This document shows, piece by piece, positions 39,701-48,962 of a stretch of 64,000 bases of DNA (the first letter of the stretch is position 1; each line of letters opens with the position of its first letter). The DNA comes from Lepturacanthus savala (Eukaryota > Chordata > Actinopteri > Scombriformes > Trichiuridae), in NCBI GenBank assembly GCA_030544235.1, contig CM060470.1, forward strand, positions 26,749,098-26,813,097, given 5' to 3'. Made by a program: the position numbers and the translations under genes. The notes beneath the pieces are model-generated. The model did no database searches, was not told the origin of the DNA, and saw only the letters and a list, made by a program, of their open reading frames with translations.

Positions 39701-42068
39701 GTCTCTGTACATTGCTGCATTCATCTTTCCCTCTATCCTGACTAGTCTCCCAGTTCCTGCTGCTGAAAAACATCCCCACAGCTTGATGCTGCCACCACCA
39801 TGCTTCACTGTAGGGATGGTATTGACCTGGTGATGAGTGGTGCCTGGTTTCCTCCAAACATGATGCCTGGCATTCACACCAAAGAGTTCAATCTTTGTCT
39901 CATCAGACCAGAGAATGTTGTTACTCATGGTCTGAGAGTCCTTCAGGTGCCTTTTGTTAAACTCCAGATGAGCTGCCATGTTCCTTTTACTAAGGAGTGG
40001 CTTCCCTCTGGCCACTCTACCATACAGGCCTGATTGGTGGATTGCTGCAGAGATGGATTGTCCTTCTGGAAGGTTCTCCTCTCTCCACAGAGGAACACTG
40101 GAGCTCTGACAGAGTGACCATCGGGTTCTTATCCGATCTCTGTTTAGATGACCGGCCAACTCTAGGAAGAGTCTTCTTCCATTTACAGATGATGGAGGCA
40201 TGTGATTTATTAGTTTTGTATTTTTAATACATTTGCAAAAATCTCAAAAAAACTTTTTTCACCTTGTCATTATGGGGTGTTCTGTGTAGAATTTTGAGGA
40301 AAAAAATGAGTTGAATCCATTTTAGAATAAAACTGTAACATAACAAAATGTGGAAAAAGTGAAGCGCTGTGAATACTTTCCAGATGCACTATAAATACAA
40401 GTAAAGCATGGCTGAGCAGAGTGATGGTGAATTACTAAGCTACAGTAAGTACACAGTTAACAGTAAATAGACATGTGTCCTCTTTTGTTTAGGTGTCCTG
40501 TGGGGGGAACCACATGCTGGTTCTGGCTGCACCCAGACCACCAGAGAGCCAAGATGTGGTTCCAGAGATGGATGTTACAATCACTGACAATATTTTGGAG
40601 TCAAGTTGCACAGAAATTCTCCAGCTAGACATTTTATTTGATCCTAGAACACTAGTTACAACCCCACGCGGGGCTCCGGCTGCTCGAGCCCGCCACAGAG
40701 AAAAAGTAAGAACCTACACCTGAGCAATAATCACAAAAGTTCCCAATCTGCTCGAGATAGTTGTAGTCATGTTATAAGTCCAACAGGGAGCAGTGTTGCA
40801 TCGGATTGCAGCTGTGCTGCTATGCTACTAACTAACTGTATGGGGGAGCTCCAGAGATGAGTTTTAAATCTGACTCAGTCATGTTCTTTTTTTCTGTTTT
40901 TCTTCTCTGTCTTACAGGAAAGTTCTGCAGAGCTGTTTGGGGAAATGTTCGAGAATCTCCCACGTCTCAGTGCTGGTTTCCACAACTCCTCTTGGCAGAA
41001 GTCCAGAAACATCCTTAAACCCAAACCTCCTTCATATGACACCACTAACCTTTCATCATCCCCCAAATCCCAATCAGAAGTGACAAGGAGCCCACCAATT
41101 ACCCCCAGACCTCGCTGCAAATCCCCTCAGAGTCTGGAGTTATCCGATAAGCCACCAAGCCCAACTTCTCAATCATCATCCAGTCCTTGGAATAAAAAGT
41201 CCTACGCCTCTAAGTCTAAGTCTAAAGAGTTGCCTTCTCATCTCCTACTGTCACCTAATTCCATAAATAAATATAATCCTAACATCTTAGTATCCCCAAA
41301 AAATACTGCAAGAAAAAGACAAAACCGAGCAACAACCACTAAAAAGGCCTTAAGTGACACATCACTGTCTCCTTTACCACCTAATGAACCCTGCAGCCAA
41401 ACTAGACGCCCTAGTCAGATTTTCAATTTGCATCTCAGTGAGAAGGAGCATCCCACCTCACCACAATCAGGTATTTCAAAACTATAATTTAAAGAGCTTT
41501 CTGGAATGTCTGTTGTAGCTAGTGCTGAGCTGAAGTTGATTTTGCTTTCCCAGAGAATTATAATAATATGTTCTGAGGTTTACAGAAGTTTAATAAGCCT
41601 TGTCTTTTGTTTCAGGAAGAGAATCTGTTCAAATGGTCAGAGAAGATGTGGAGGAGAATATATCTGACAATTCTGACTTTTTGCCAAATACGGTGAGCTC
41701 TTTGTACTATGGTTAAACTTTTGCATTGCATTATTCTGTTATTGAGGCTTCTCGGTTTTGCTGTACATTATGATCACTCCAGGGCAGGGAGCAGCAACAT
41801 TGAGCATTTGCTGACTTTTCCAGGAAATGTGCGTAGCTCAGCATACATAGCTTAGCACGTGTTCTTGCAAGCATTTCCATGTGCATGTTTGTGTGTGTCT
41901 GAGACATTTTCCGCTTAGTGTATCACTGAGGCAAAATGTTTACTAATCAAGTTCAATTGAACCCAGCTCTTTGTACTATGTTTGCCTTTTTCCATCGAAG
42001 AATGTGTCAAATGAATCTCCTAAATGCAGATTTCAGAGTTTAGACACAGACACACAGACACAGACACA

Positions 42069-42144
<76 letters not shown>

Positions 42145-45100
42145 TCCTGAAAAAAAGTTGTCAGGAATCTTGCCATCTCATCAGTGTTTCCAGAGCCAGT
42201 GATGAATTGAACTATGTAAGAGCCTCCAACATTGTTGTGCATCACAGTGCAACATGTGGTGCACAGTAACTCTCACTGTGTCTCTTTGTGGCAGTGTTAA
42301 ATAGGCCTGTGTCTATATGCCCAACCATCATGTGTGTGCTCAGACTACACAAACAGGCTTTAAAGTGCAACAGAGAATATTACTTTGTATAGGAATCCAA
42401 ATGATGGGCTAAACACACTTTTCCTACTCATAAGATTCATTATTTTTTTTAACTCGCACAGAAATATCTCACGGTGCCAGTAATGCTGCTGTGCCAGTGA
42501 TTAAATGGGACTGTTTTACATCACACCTCACTGACCCCTAATTATCCATCGTCTGTTTATCTCCGGTGCAGACGGAAGAATACAGATTCCTGTTCCTTTC
42601 TCAATCATCTCTATGGTTTTCTCCACCCCCACATCCACTTCTGTATTTAAACCTGATGACAGATTTGTTGATGTTGTTAAGTGTGCCCACCATGCAGATA
42701 TTGGCTCTGAATGCAATTATATTTTTGGTAGTTCCTTTGAAACCTACTCATACTGCAGAAAAAAAGAATTTTTCTCATGCTGTTTCTATATGTATGCATA
42801 TACTGTATATCTATTAAATTATACTGTAGATGATAGATTGATTATCCAAAATACACTGGCATCAGAATTGCAGACAATATCCAAAAGAACATCTGAAACA
42901 TTTTAGTGAATGACAGAAAAAAAATGACAAATCATGTACTGGTAGGTAAAACTATTTTTGCTCCAAACCACTTTCTTAAAGTTCAGAAGGAACTTCAACT
43001 CGCACCTCCGGGAGAGTTGAACTTCAACTCGCACCTCCGGGAGAGCTTCACCCACGTCCCGGGGGAGGCGGGGGACATTGAGTCCGAGTGGACCTTGTTC
43101 CGCGCCTCTATTGTTGAGGCGGCTGATCGGAGCTGTGGCCGTAAGGTCGTCGGTGCCTGTCGTGGCGGCAATCCCCGAACCCGCTGGTGGACACCGGCGG
43201 TAAGGGATGCCGTCAAGCTGAAGAAGGAGTCCTACAGAACCTTCTTGGCCTGTGGGTCTCCGGAAGCAGCTGACGGGTATCGGCGTGCTAAGCGGATCGC
43301 AGCCTCGGTGGTTGCCGAGGCAAAAACTCGGGCGTGGGAGGAGTTCGGTGAGGCCATGGAGAAAGACTTTCGAACGGCTTCGAGGAAGTTCTGGACCACC
43401 ATTCGGCGTCTCAGGAGGGGAAAGCGGCGCACCGTTGACACTGTGTTCAGTGGAGACGGGGTGCTGCTGACCTCGACTCGGGACGTCCTGGATCGGTGGG
43501 GGGAATACTTCGAAGACCTCCTCAATCCCACCAGCACGTCTTCTGTTGAAGAAGCAGAGTCTGGGGGATCAGTGGTGGACTCGCCTATCTCTGGGGCTGA
43601 GATCGCCGAGGTAGTCAAAAAGCTCCTCGGCGGCAAGGCCCCGGGGGTGGATGAGATTCGCCCTGAGTTCCTCAAGGCTCTGGATGTTGTAGGGCTGTCT
43701 TGGTTGACACGTCTCTGCAACATCGCGTGGACATCGGGGGCAGTGCCTCTGGACTGGCAAACCGGGGTGGTGGTTCCCCTTTATAAAAGGGGGGACCAGA
43801 GGGTGTGTTCCAACTATAGAGGGATCACACTCCTCAGCCTCCCTGGGAAAGTCTATTCGGGGGTACTGGAGAGGAGGGTCCGTAAGATAGTCGAACCTCG
43901 GATTCAGGAGGAGCAGTGTGGTTTTCGTCCTGGTCGTGGAACTGTGGACCAGCTCTATACCCTTAGCAGGGTGCTTGAGGGTGCGTGGGAGTTCGCCCAA
44001 CCAGTCTACATGTGTTTTGTGGATCTGGAGAAGGCGTTCGACCGTGTCCCTCGGGCAGTCCTGTGGGGGGTGCTCCGGGAGTATGGGGTCCCGGACCCGT
44101 TGACACGGGCTGTCCGGTCCCTGTACTCTCGGTGCCAGAGCTTGGTCCGCATTGCCGGTAATAAGACGAACTTGTTTCCAGTGGGGGTTGGACTCCGTCA
44201 GGGCTGCCCTTTGTCACCGATTCTGTTCATAACTTTTATGGACAGAATTTCTAGGCGCAGCCAGGGCGTCGAGGGGCTGCGGTTTGGTGGCCTCAGGATT
44301 GGGTCGTTGCTATTTGCGGACGATCTGGTCCTGTTGGCTTCATCGAGCCGTGACCTTCAGCTCTCACTGGAGCAGTTCGCAGCCGAGTGTGAAGCGGCTG
44401 GGATGAAAATCAGCACCTCCAAATCCGAGGCCATGGTTCTGGACCGGAAAAGGGTGGAGTGTCGACTCCAGGTCGGGGATGAGATCCTGCCTCAAGTGGA
44501 GGAGTTCAAGTATCTCGGGGTCTTGTTCACGAGTGGGGGGAGGATGGAGCGGGAGATTGACCGGCGGATCGGTGCGGCGTCTGCAGTGATGCGGGCCCTG
44601 CATCGGTCCGTCGTGGTGAAGAAGGAGCTGAGCCGAAAGGCGAAGCTCCTGATTTACCAGTCAGTCTACGTTCCTACCCTCACCTATGGTCACGAGCTTT
44701 GGGTAGTGACCGAAAGAACGAGATCGCGAATACAAGCGGCCGAAATGGGTTTCCTTCGCCGGGTGGCTGGGCTCTCCCTTAGAGATAGGGTGAGAAGCTC
44801 GGTCATCCGCGAGGAGCTCAGAGTAGAACCGCTGCTCCTCCACATCGAGAGGAGCCAGTTGAGGTGGCTCGGGCATCTAGTGAGGATGCCTCCTGGACGC
44901 CTCCCTGGTGAGGTGTTCCGGGCACGTCCCTCCGGGCGGCGGCCCCGGGGAAGACCCAGGACACGCTGGAGAGACTATGTCTCTCGGGTGGTCTGGGAAC
45001 GCCTTGGGGTCCCCCCGGAAGAGCTGGAGGAAGTAGCTGGGGAGAGGGAAGTCTGGGCTTCCCTGCTGAAGCTGCTGCCCCCGCGACCCAATTACGGATA

Positions 45101-48100
45101 AGCGGAAGAAGACGAGACGAGACGAGACGAGACACTTTCTTAAACTAGAGATGACAACACCACAATTACACATTCAGTCATATTGATTGCAGGTTTGCTA
45201 CTATGCTTATACATAAAAAACTAATTAAACTATTAAACAGTATATGACCTTTATCTGCCTGATCCCAATTTCATTTATGTTTCTCTAAAGCCTCATTTTT
45301 ATGTGAATTTCTGTGCATTACAGGAAAAGAAAAGGGGCAGAGCTCTTAGAAGAACTGCACAAGAGGCAGAGGCGAGAGCCACACAGCTTTTGTCCAATGA
45401 GAAGGCAGAACACAACCCTCAAAAGGCCTTACCCACTGAGCTCCTGAAGGGCTCCAGTTACTTAAAGAAAGAAATGTCTCCTCTAAAGAACATTGAAAAA
45501 AAGGCCAAAGGCAAAGAAAATATCACCAAACGGTCCAGTACAATCAAAACTCAAGAAGACAAACAAATTCAAAAGGAGCGCTCCCGTTTTAAATTTGGTA
45601 CATCAAAACAAAGCAATTCATCAGGACTGAGCTCAAAGTCTCCTCAATCTGTCTGGATGACAGCGACGGAGCCACAACAGAGACTAAAGTCTGAAGTGAA
45701 AGAAAATGCCAGGACAAATTCAAAAGAAATGAACCAAGACAACCTGAGAGCGAGCTCTTTTAATAAAGAGTTAAAAAAGGCAACAAGCACAAAGAAAAAG
45801 GAGAAAACTAAATTGCCAGCTTTTGGCAAGACAGCCCCTGTTATTAACGTCACTACAGGAAATGATACGACCAGCGTATCTGTAAAAAGTGGAAACTTGT
45901 CAGCTGTAGAATTTGCTGTGGAGGAAGAGAGCAGCCATGCAGAAATCCAGCATGAAACAGCTGATGTTAAACCTGTGGAATTGAAGATGCAGGGAGTCAA
46001 ACTGACTCCAACCAAAGGTCTGAGCAAGAATAAATCTAAAGGTCAAATCAAAGCCACTCCTGTCACCACACCTGTTCGGGCTGAATCTAGGAAGTCACCT
46101 AGTGTGAAATCCACACCCATGAAAGTTAAAGGGAAACCGCAGGACGTCAAATCTGCACCGGTCAAATCTCCAGTTAAAATTAAAAGCAAAGGGAAAGGTG
46201 CAGAAAGGGAGTCAATCACAGCTAAACAGATTAAAGATGATGAACACAAGTTGTCCGATGACAACAGCGTTGACCCAAAGAAGAAAAAGAAGGCAAAAGC
46301 TTCTAAACTGAAGGCAAAAACAAAACCAGGAGGAGAAGGAGAGAAGACCAAAGTTAATAGTGAAGCCGATGTAAACATGAAAGCTAACACGTGGGCCAAG
46401 CCGGAGAGTAATCTCACCGGAGCCTCCAGCCAGCTGTCATTACAGCAAGATGCACCGACTGAAGTGCTATCTTTCCCCGTTTCCTCACAGAGACCCGCGG
46501 GAGGACAGGTGGTTTCTGTCAGTGCTGCCAAATCCCTTCAAGGCTCTGAACCTGTTGATAGGGATCTGCTCACTTTTGAACAAGACAGGAATGATAGACT
46601 CTGCCTGACGGAAGAAAAGACGAGGTGGGGGGAAATTCTAAGTGACGCAGTCTCTGTTCTCCCTGCTGTGGGGATGTCAGGTGCAGCCATAGTGGCCCTT
46701 AATGAAACACTGACACCAGTTCGGGGTTTCAAATCTGACAGTGACACAGCTACCTCGACGCCAGCTAAAACATCAGACCGAGCACATCAATTCACAAAGC
46801 AGAGTGCAGTTATGCAGCCATCATTCTCCTCAATGTTATCACCTCTATCTTCAATGGAAGGATCAAACATAATAGAAGAAAGCAGCTTCAAAGATGCACA
46901 TTCAGGAGATGCAGTCACAGAAGATGAAAGTCACGATAACACTCATGATCAGTTGGAGCTGGAGTTAATGAGCAGTGACATGTCTGAGCAGATCAGAGGT
47001 GAAGAGGAGGTGGATGAAAGTGGCACAAACACAGAAAGTTCCAAACATCAGCGCAAGGAGGAGGAGGAGGATGAAGATGACAGAACAGATAATGCTTCTG
47101 AAGAGAATGAAGATAATGAGGAAGAAGAAACAGACGAAGAGCAGGAAGGCTGTGGAGAGGGAGGAAGGGGCAGCGATGTGGAAGACAAGGAAGAGCAGGA
47201 GAAGAGTGAAATCAGTGGCGTCACAGAGGCCGAAGAGGAGAGTAGTTCTGGGGAGGGTGATGAAGAGGAAGATGAAGGAACTGAGGAGGGAGAAGAGGTG
47301 GAGACAGAATCTAGCATTGACGAAGAGATTGAAGAAAGCGAGAAGAATGAAACTACAGAAACTGAAAAGGAGGAAGAAGAGGGAGAACAAAGCAGCGTAA
47401 GTGAAGAAGAGTCCAATGAGGAAAAGAGTAAACAAGAAGAAGATGAAAGTGAGGAAGACTCAGAAAGTGCGTCTGGCAGCAATAACATAGTGTCTGAAAT
47501 GGAAGAGGAAGAGGAGGAGGAGGAGGAGGAGGAGGAGGAAGAGGCTGAAACTAAAGAGGAAAAAGATGATGACGATTCTACTGAAAGTAAGGATAAGGAG
47601 ACAGACTCAGGGGATGAGGGGCCAGATGAAAGTGAGGAAGAGGAGAATGATGATGATACACAAGATGAAGCAAGTGCTGAAACTGATGAGGAGGAAGAGC
47701 AAGATGAAAGTAGTGATGAAGAAATAGAGGAGGAGGAAGAGGGTGAGGAAGATGAGGAAGAAACATTTTTCAATGAGAGTAGTGAGAAAGAGGCTGAGGA
47801 GGTAGAGGAAGAAAGTGAAAAGGTTACTGGGGAGGAGGAAGAGGAAGAAGAAGGCGAGGAAGAGGTTCCAGGAGAGGAGGAAGAAGACGATGAAGAAGAG
47901 GATGGAGAGGAAGAAGGAGAAGATGATGAAGATGATGAAGAGGGTGAGGAAGAGGATGCAGGGAAGGAGGAAGAAGAGGGTGAGGAAGAGGTTACAGCGG
48001 AGCAGGAAGAAGAGGGTGAGGAAGAGGTTACAGCAGAGGAGGAAGAAGAGGGTGAGGAAGAGGTTACAGCGGAGGAGGAAGAAGAGGGTGAGGAAGAGGT

Positions 48101-48962
48101 TACAACAGAGGAGGAAGAAGAGGGTGAGGAAGAGGTTACAGCGGAGGAGGAAGAAGAGGGTGAGGAAGAGGTTACAGCAGAGGAGGAAGAAGAGGGTGAG
48201 GAAGAGGTTACAGCGGAGGAGGAAGAAGAGGGTGAGGTTACAGCAGAGGAGGAAGAAGAGGGTGAGGTTACAGCAGAGGAGGAAGAAGAGGGTGAGGAAG
48301 AGGTTACAGCAGAGGAGGAAGAAGAGGGTGAGGAAGAGGTTACAGCGGAGGAGGAAGAAGAGGGTGAGGAAGAGGTTACAGCGGAGGAGGAAGAAGAGGG
48401 TGAGGAAGAGGTGGAAAGAGTACAAGTAAAAGATAAAGGTATGAAGGCTAGTAAAAATGTGATAGAAAAGAACACAGAAGAGGATGAGGAAGAAGAGGAA
48501 GGTGAGGAAGAGGAGGGTGAAGAAGAGGAAGATGAGGAAGAGGAGAATGACACACAGATTAAACAGAAAACTCAGACAAGACTCACGAAAAGTCAGAGAG
48601 AAGAAACCAAACAGGAGCAAACCAAACAGAAAGACAGAAAGAAAGGCAGTGATTCAGAGAAAAGTGAAGAGGAGGGTGAGGAAGAAAGCAAGGTCAAGGG
48701 AAAGGCTGCGAAGTTGTCAGAAGATGAAGAGGAATATGAAGAAGGAGAAGAAGAAGATGAAGAGGAGGAGGAAGAAGAGGAGGAGGAGGAGGAAGAAGAA
48801 AAGAAAACAGTCAAATTGACAAAAGGGAAAGAAGAGCCTCCTAAAACTGTACCCAAACAGAAACAAACACCCAAACCAGCTCCGAGGATGAAGCAGAAAA
48901 ACCCAGATGACCCTCAGCAGTTCTGGGACGATGTGCTGCCACAGTATCTGGACCTGCAGTGA
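36704..48962 (+). CDS. rpgr: Retinitis pigmentosa GTPase regulator, ORF15-type isoform
   Basis: RPGR sits in the ciliary transition zone and controls protein entry to cilia and photoreceptor outer segments. Exons: 36704-36716, 36979-37104, 37205-37297, 37571-37633, 37720-37878, 38022-38171, 38278-38436, 38568-38723, 38923-39047, 40493-40705, 40918-41470, 41616-41692, 45324-48962; 5526 nt, 1841 aa (human ORF15 form 1152 aa). Residues ~8-362 form the RCC1-like propeller, with repeated G-Q-L-G-L-G motifs, EDGRLFMWGDNSVGQIGLG, and S/A-C-G-G-x-H blades. Residues ~363-630 are Ser/Pro/Lys-rich and poorly conserved. The terminal exon begins basic, becomes extremely Glu-rich (~1190-1798) and ends with the conserved FWDDVLPQYLDLQ (human FWNNVLPHYLELK). 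No alternative CAAX-ending 3' exons were recognised before SRPX. Confidence 0.96.
37325..37515. repeat. hAT-like MITE fragment in RPGR intron 3
   Basis: Landmarks gggctgcgactaatggttat at one end, tattgattaatg with ctcaattaatcc, gactatcaaaatagttgctg, and atcaactactcagttaatca at the other identify a short copy of the same teleost element as at 4470-4700. Both ends are recognisable and the middle has been lost. Confidence 0.6.
39159..40391 (-). mobile_element. Defective Tc1/mariner transposon in RPGR intron 9
   Basis: This is a 1233-bp element with terminal inverted repeats of about 200 bp, flanked by TA at 39157-39158 and 40392-40393. The outer TIR begins cagtgcatccagaaagtatt and the right end is its complement (one terminal base mutated). 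The transposase remnant is on the minus strand, about 40201-39490. The catalytic aspartate blocks (NILWSDETKIELFG, FQQDNDPKLTAK) and the DLNPMEHLW glutamate block survive. However, the N-terminal DNA-binding domain is deleted, a frame change falls near 39.69 kb, and the second-Asp-to-Glu spacing is about ten residues shorter than the family's DD34E. It is therefore inactive. The TIRs might still be recognised by a related transposase. Confidence 0.93.
42041..42141. repeat. (ACAG)/(CA) microsatellite in RPGR intron 12
   Basis: The run starts as cagaca/cacaga variants at 42045-42071 and becomes a pure CA array to 42141. It is non-coding. Confidence 0.97.
42969..42980 (+). repeat. Target-site duplication, left copy
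   Basis: The 12-mer cactttcttaaa here is repeated exactly at 45133-45144, bracketing the LINE insertion. This is the expected footprint of target-primed reverse transcription. Confidence 0.85.
42981..45132 (+). mobile_element. Young Rex3-like (RTE-clade) LINE in RPGR intron 12
   Basis: This is a 2152-bp non-LTR retrotransposon between identical 12-bp target duplications. One uninterrupted frame ends with TAA at 45101. It carries the reverse transcriptase: GGKAPGVDEIRPEFL, GVVVPLYKRGDQRVCSNYRG, QEEQCGFRPGRGTVDQL, the first catalytic Asp in FVDLEKAFDRVP, GLRQGCPLSPILF and catalytic LLFADDLVLLAS. A typical fish C-terminus follows (RPRTRWRDYVSRVVWERLG). The frame runs to 42906, but its first 25 codons are host intron. 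The apurinic endonuclease domain is missing, so it is 5'-truncated and not autonomous. The 3' tail is about four copies of gacga. Its GC-rich composition contrasts with the AT-rich intron. The clade call relies on recalled sequence and could be another RTE-like lineage. Confidence 0.92.
45133..45144 (+). repeat. Target-site duplication, right copy
   Basis: This is an exact second copy of cactttcttaaa, directly after the gacga tail of the LINE. Confidence 0.85.
45324..48962 (+). CDS. rpgr: RPGR terminal ORF15-like exon
   Basis: This 3639-nt exon follows the acceptor at 45322-45323 in phase 0 and encodes the last 1212 residues. Lys/Ser/Thr-rich sequence to about 46.9 kb is followed by about 1.8 kb of nearly uninterrupted GAG/GAA codons. 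Short Ser or Thr patches are interspersed. The exon ends with a basic segment and FWDDVLPQYLDLQ. In mammals the Glu/Gly tract of ORF15 is polyglutamylated by TTLL5, which binds the basic C-terminal domain. Both parts exist here, so the same modification is likely, although this tract is richer in Glu and poorer in Gly than the human one. Open frames on the opposite strand and in the +1 and +2 frames (poly-Ser, poly-Leu, poly-Arg) are composition artefacts. Confidence 0.93.
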   Translation, partial: EKKRGRALRRTAQEAEARATQLLSNEKAEHNPQKALPTELLKGSSYLKKEMSPLKNIEKKAKGKENITKRSSTIKTQEDKQIQKERSRFKFGTSKQSNSSGLSSKSPQSVWMTATEPQQRLKSEVKENARTNSKEMNQDNLRASSFNKELKKATSTKKKEKTKLPAFGKTAPVINVTTGNDTTSVSVKSGNLSAVEFAVEEESSHAEIQHETADVKPVELKMQGVKLTPTKGLSKNKSKGQIKATPVTTPVRAESRKSPSVKSTPMKVKGKPQDVKSAPVKSPVKIKSKGKGAERESITAKQIKDDEHKLSDDNSVDPKKKKKAKASKLKAKTKPGGEGEKTKVNSEADVNMKANTWAKPESNLTGASSQLSLQQDAPTEVLSFPVSSQRPAGGQVVSVSAAKSLQGSEPVDRDLLTFEQDRNDRLCLTEEKTRWGEILSDAVSVLPAVGMSGAAIVALNETLTPVRGFKSDSDTATSTPAKTSDRAHQFTKQSAVMQPSFSSMLSPLSSMEGSNIIEESSFKDAHSGDAVTEDESHDNTHDQLELELMSSDMSEQIRGEEEVDESGTNTESSKHQRKEEEEDEDDRTDNASEENEDNEEEETDEEQEGCGEGGRGSDVEDKEEQEKSEISGVTEAEEESSSGEGDEEEDEGTEEGEEVETESSIDEEIEESEKNETTETEKEEEEGEQSSVSEEESNEEKSKQEEDESEEDSESASGSNNIVSEMEEEEEEEEEEEEEEAETKEEKDDDDSTESKDKETDSGDEGPDESEEEENDDDTQDEASAETDEEEEQDESSDEEIEEEEEGEEDEEETFFNESSEKEAEEVEEESEKVTGEEEEEEEGEEEVPGEEEEDDEEEDGEEEGEDDEDDEEGEEEDAGKEEEEGEEEVTAEQEEEGEEEVTAEEEEEGEEEVTAEEEEEGEEEVTTEEEEEGEEEVTAEEEEEGEEEVTAEEEEEGEEEVTAEEEEEGEVTAEEEEEGEVTAEEEEEGEEEVTAEEEEEGEEEVTAEEEEEGEEEVTAEEEEEGEEEVERVQVKDKGMKASKNVIEKNTEEDEEEEEGEEEEGEEEEDEEEENDTQIKQKTQTRLTKSQREETKQEQTKQKDRKKGSDSEKSEEEGEEESKVKGKAAKLSEDEEEYEEGEEEDEEEEEEEEEEEEEEKKTVKLTKGKEEPPKTVPKQKQTPKPAPRMKQKNPDDPQQFWDDVLPQYLDLQ
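47985..48404 (+). repeat. 12-unit coding minisatellite in RPGR (EEVTAEEEEEGE)
   Basis: Twelve head-to-tail units lie inside the acidic exon. Ten are 36 bp (gaagaggttacagc then ggaggaagaagagggtgag-type sequence, encoding EEVTAEEEEEGE). Two adjacent ones, the eighth and ninth, are 30 bp and lack the first gaagag. Unit 1 has EQ and unit 4 has VTT; the others differ only at a synonymous gcg/gca alanine codon. The total of 420 bp is in frame. The low divergence between units implies recent expansion or homogenisation. Confidence 0.95.

Noticed and set aside
42544..42906. Possible extra RPGR exon in intron 12 (open frames at 42566-42817 and 42613-42906)
   Set aside because: No phase-compatible donor-acceptor pair, no RPGR-like residues, and exons 12 and 13 already join in phase 0.
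42906..42980. First 25 codons of the LINE open frame as part of the LINE protein
   Set aside because: They lie outside the left target-site duplication and are host intron sequence read through by chance.
47048..48553. Minus-strand 501-codon poly-Ser frame, 337-codon poly-Leu/Phe frame and plus-strand Arg/Lys-rich frames
   Set aside because: They are shadows of the Glu-rich RPGR exon. GAG/GAA repeats lack stops in every frame, and no independent start context or conservation is visible.
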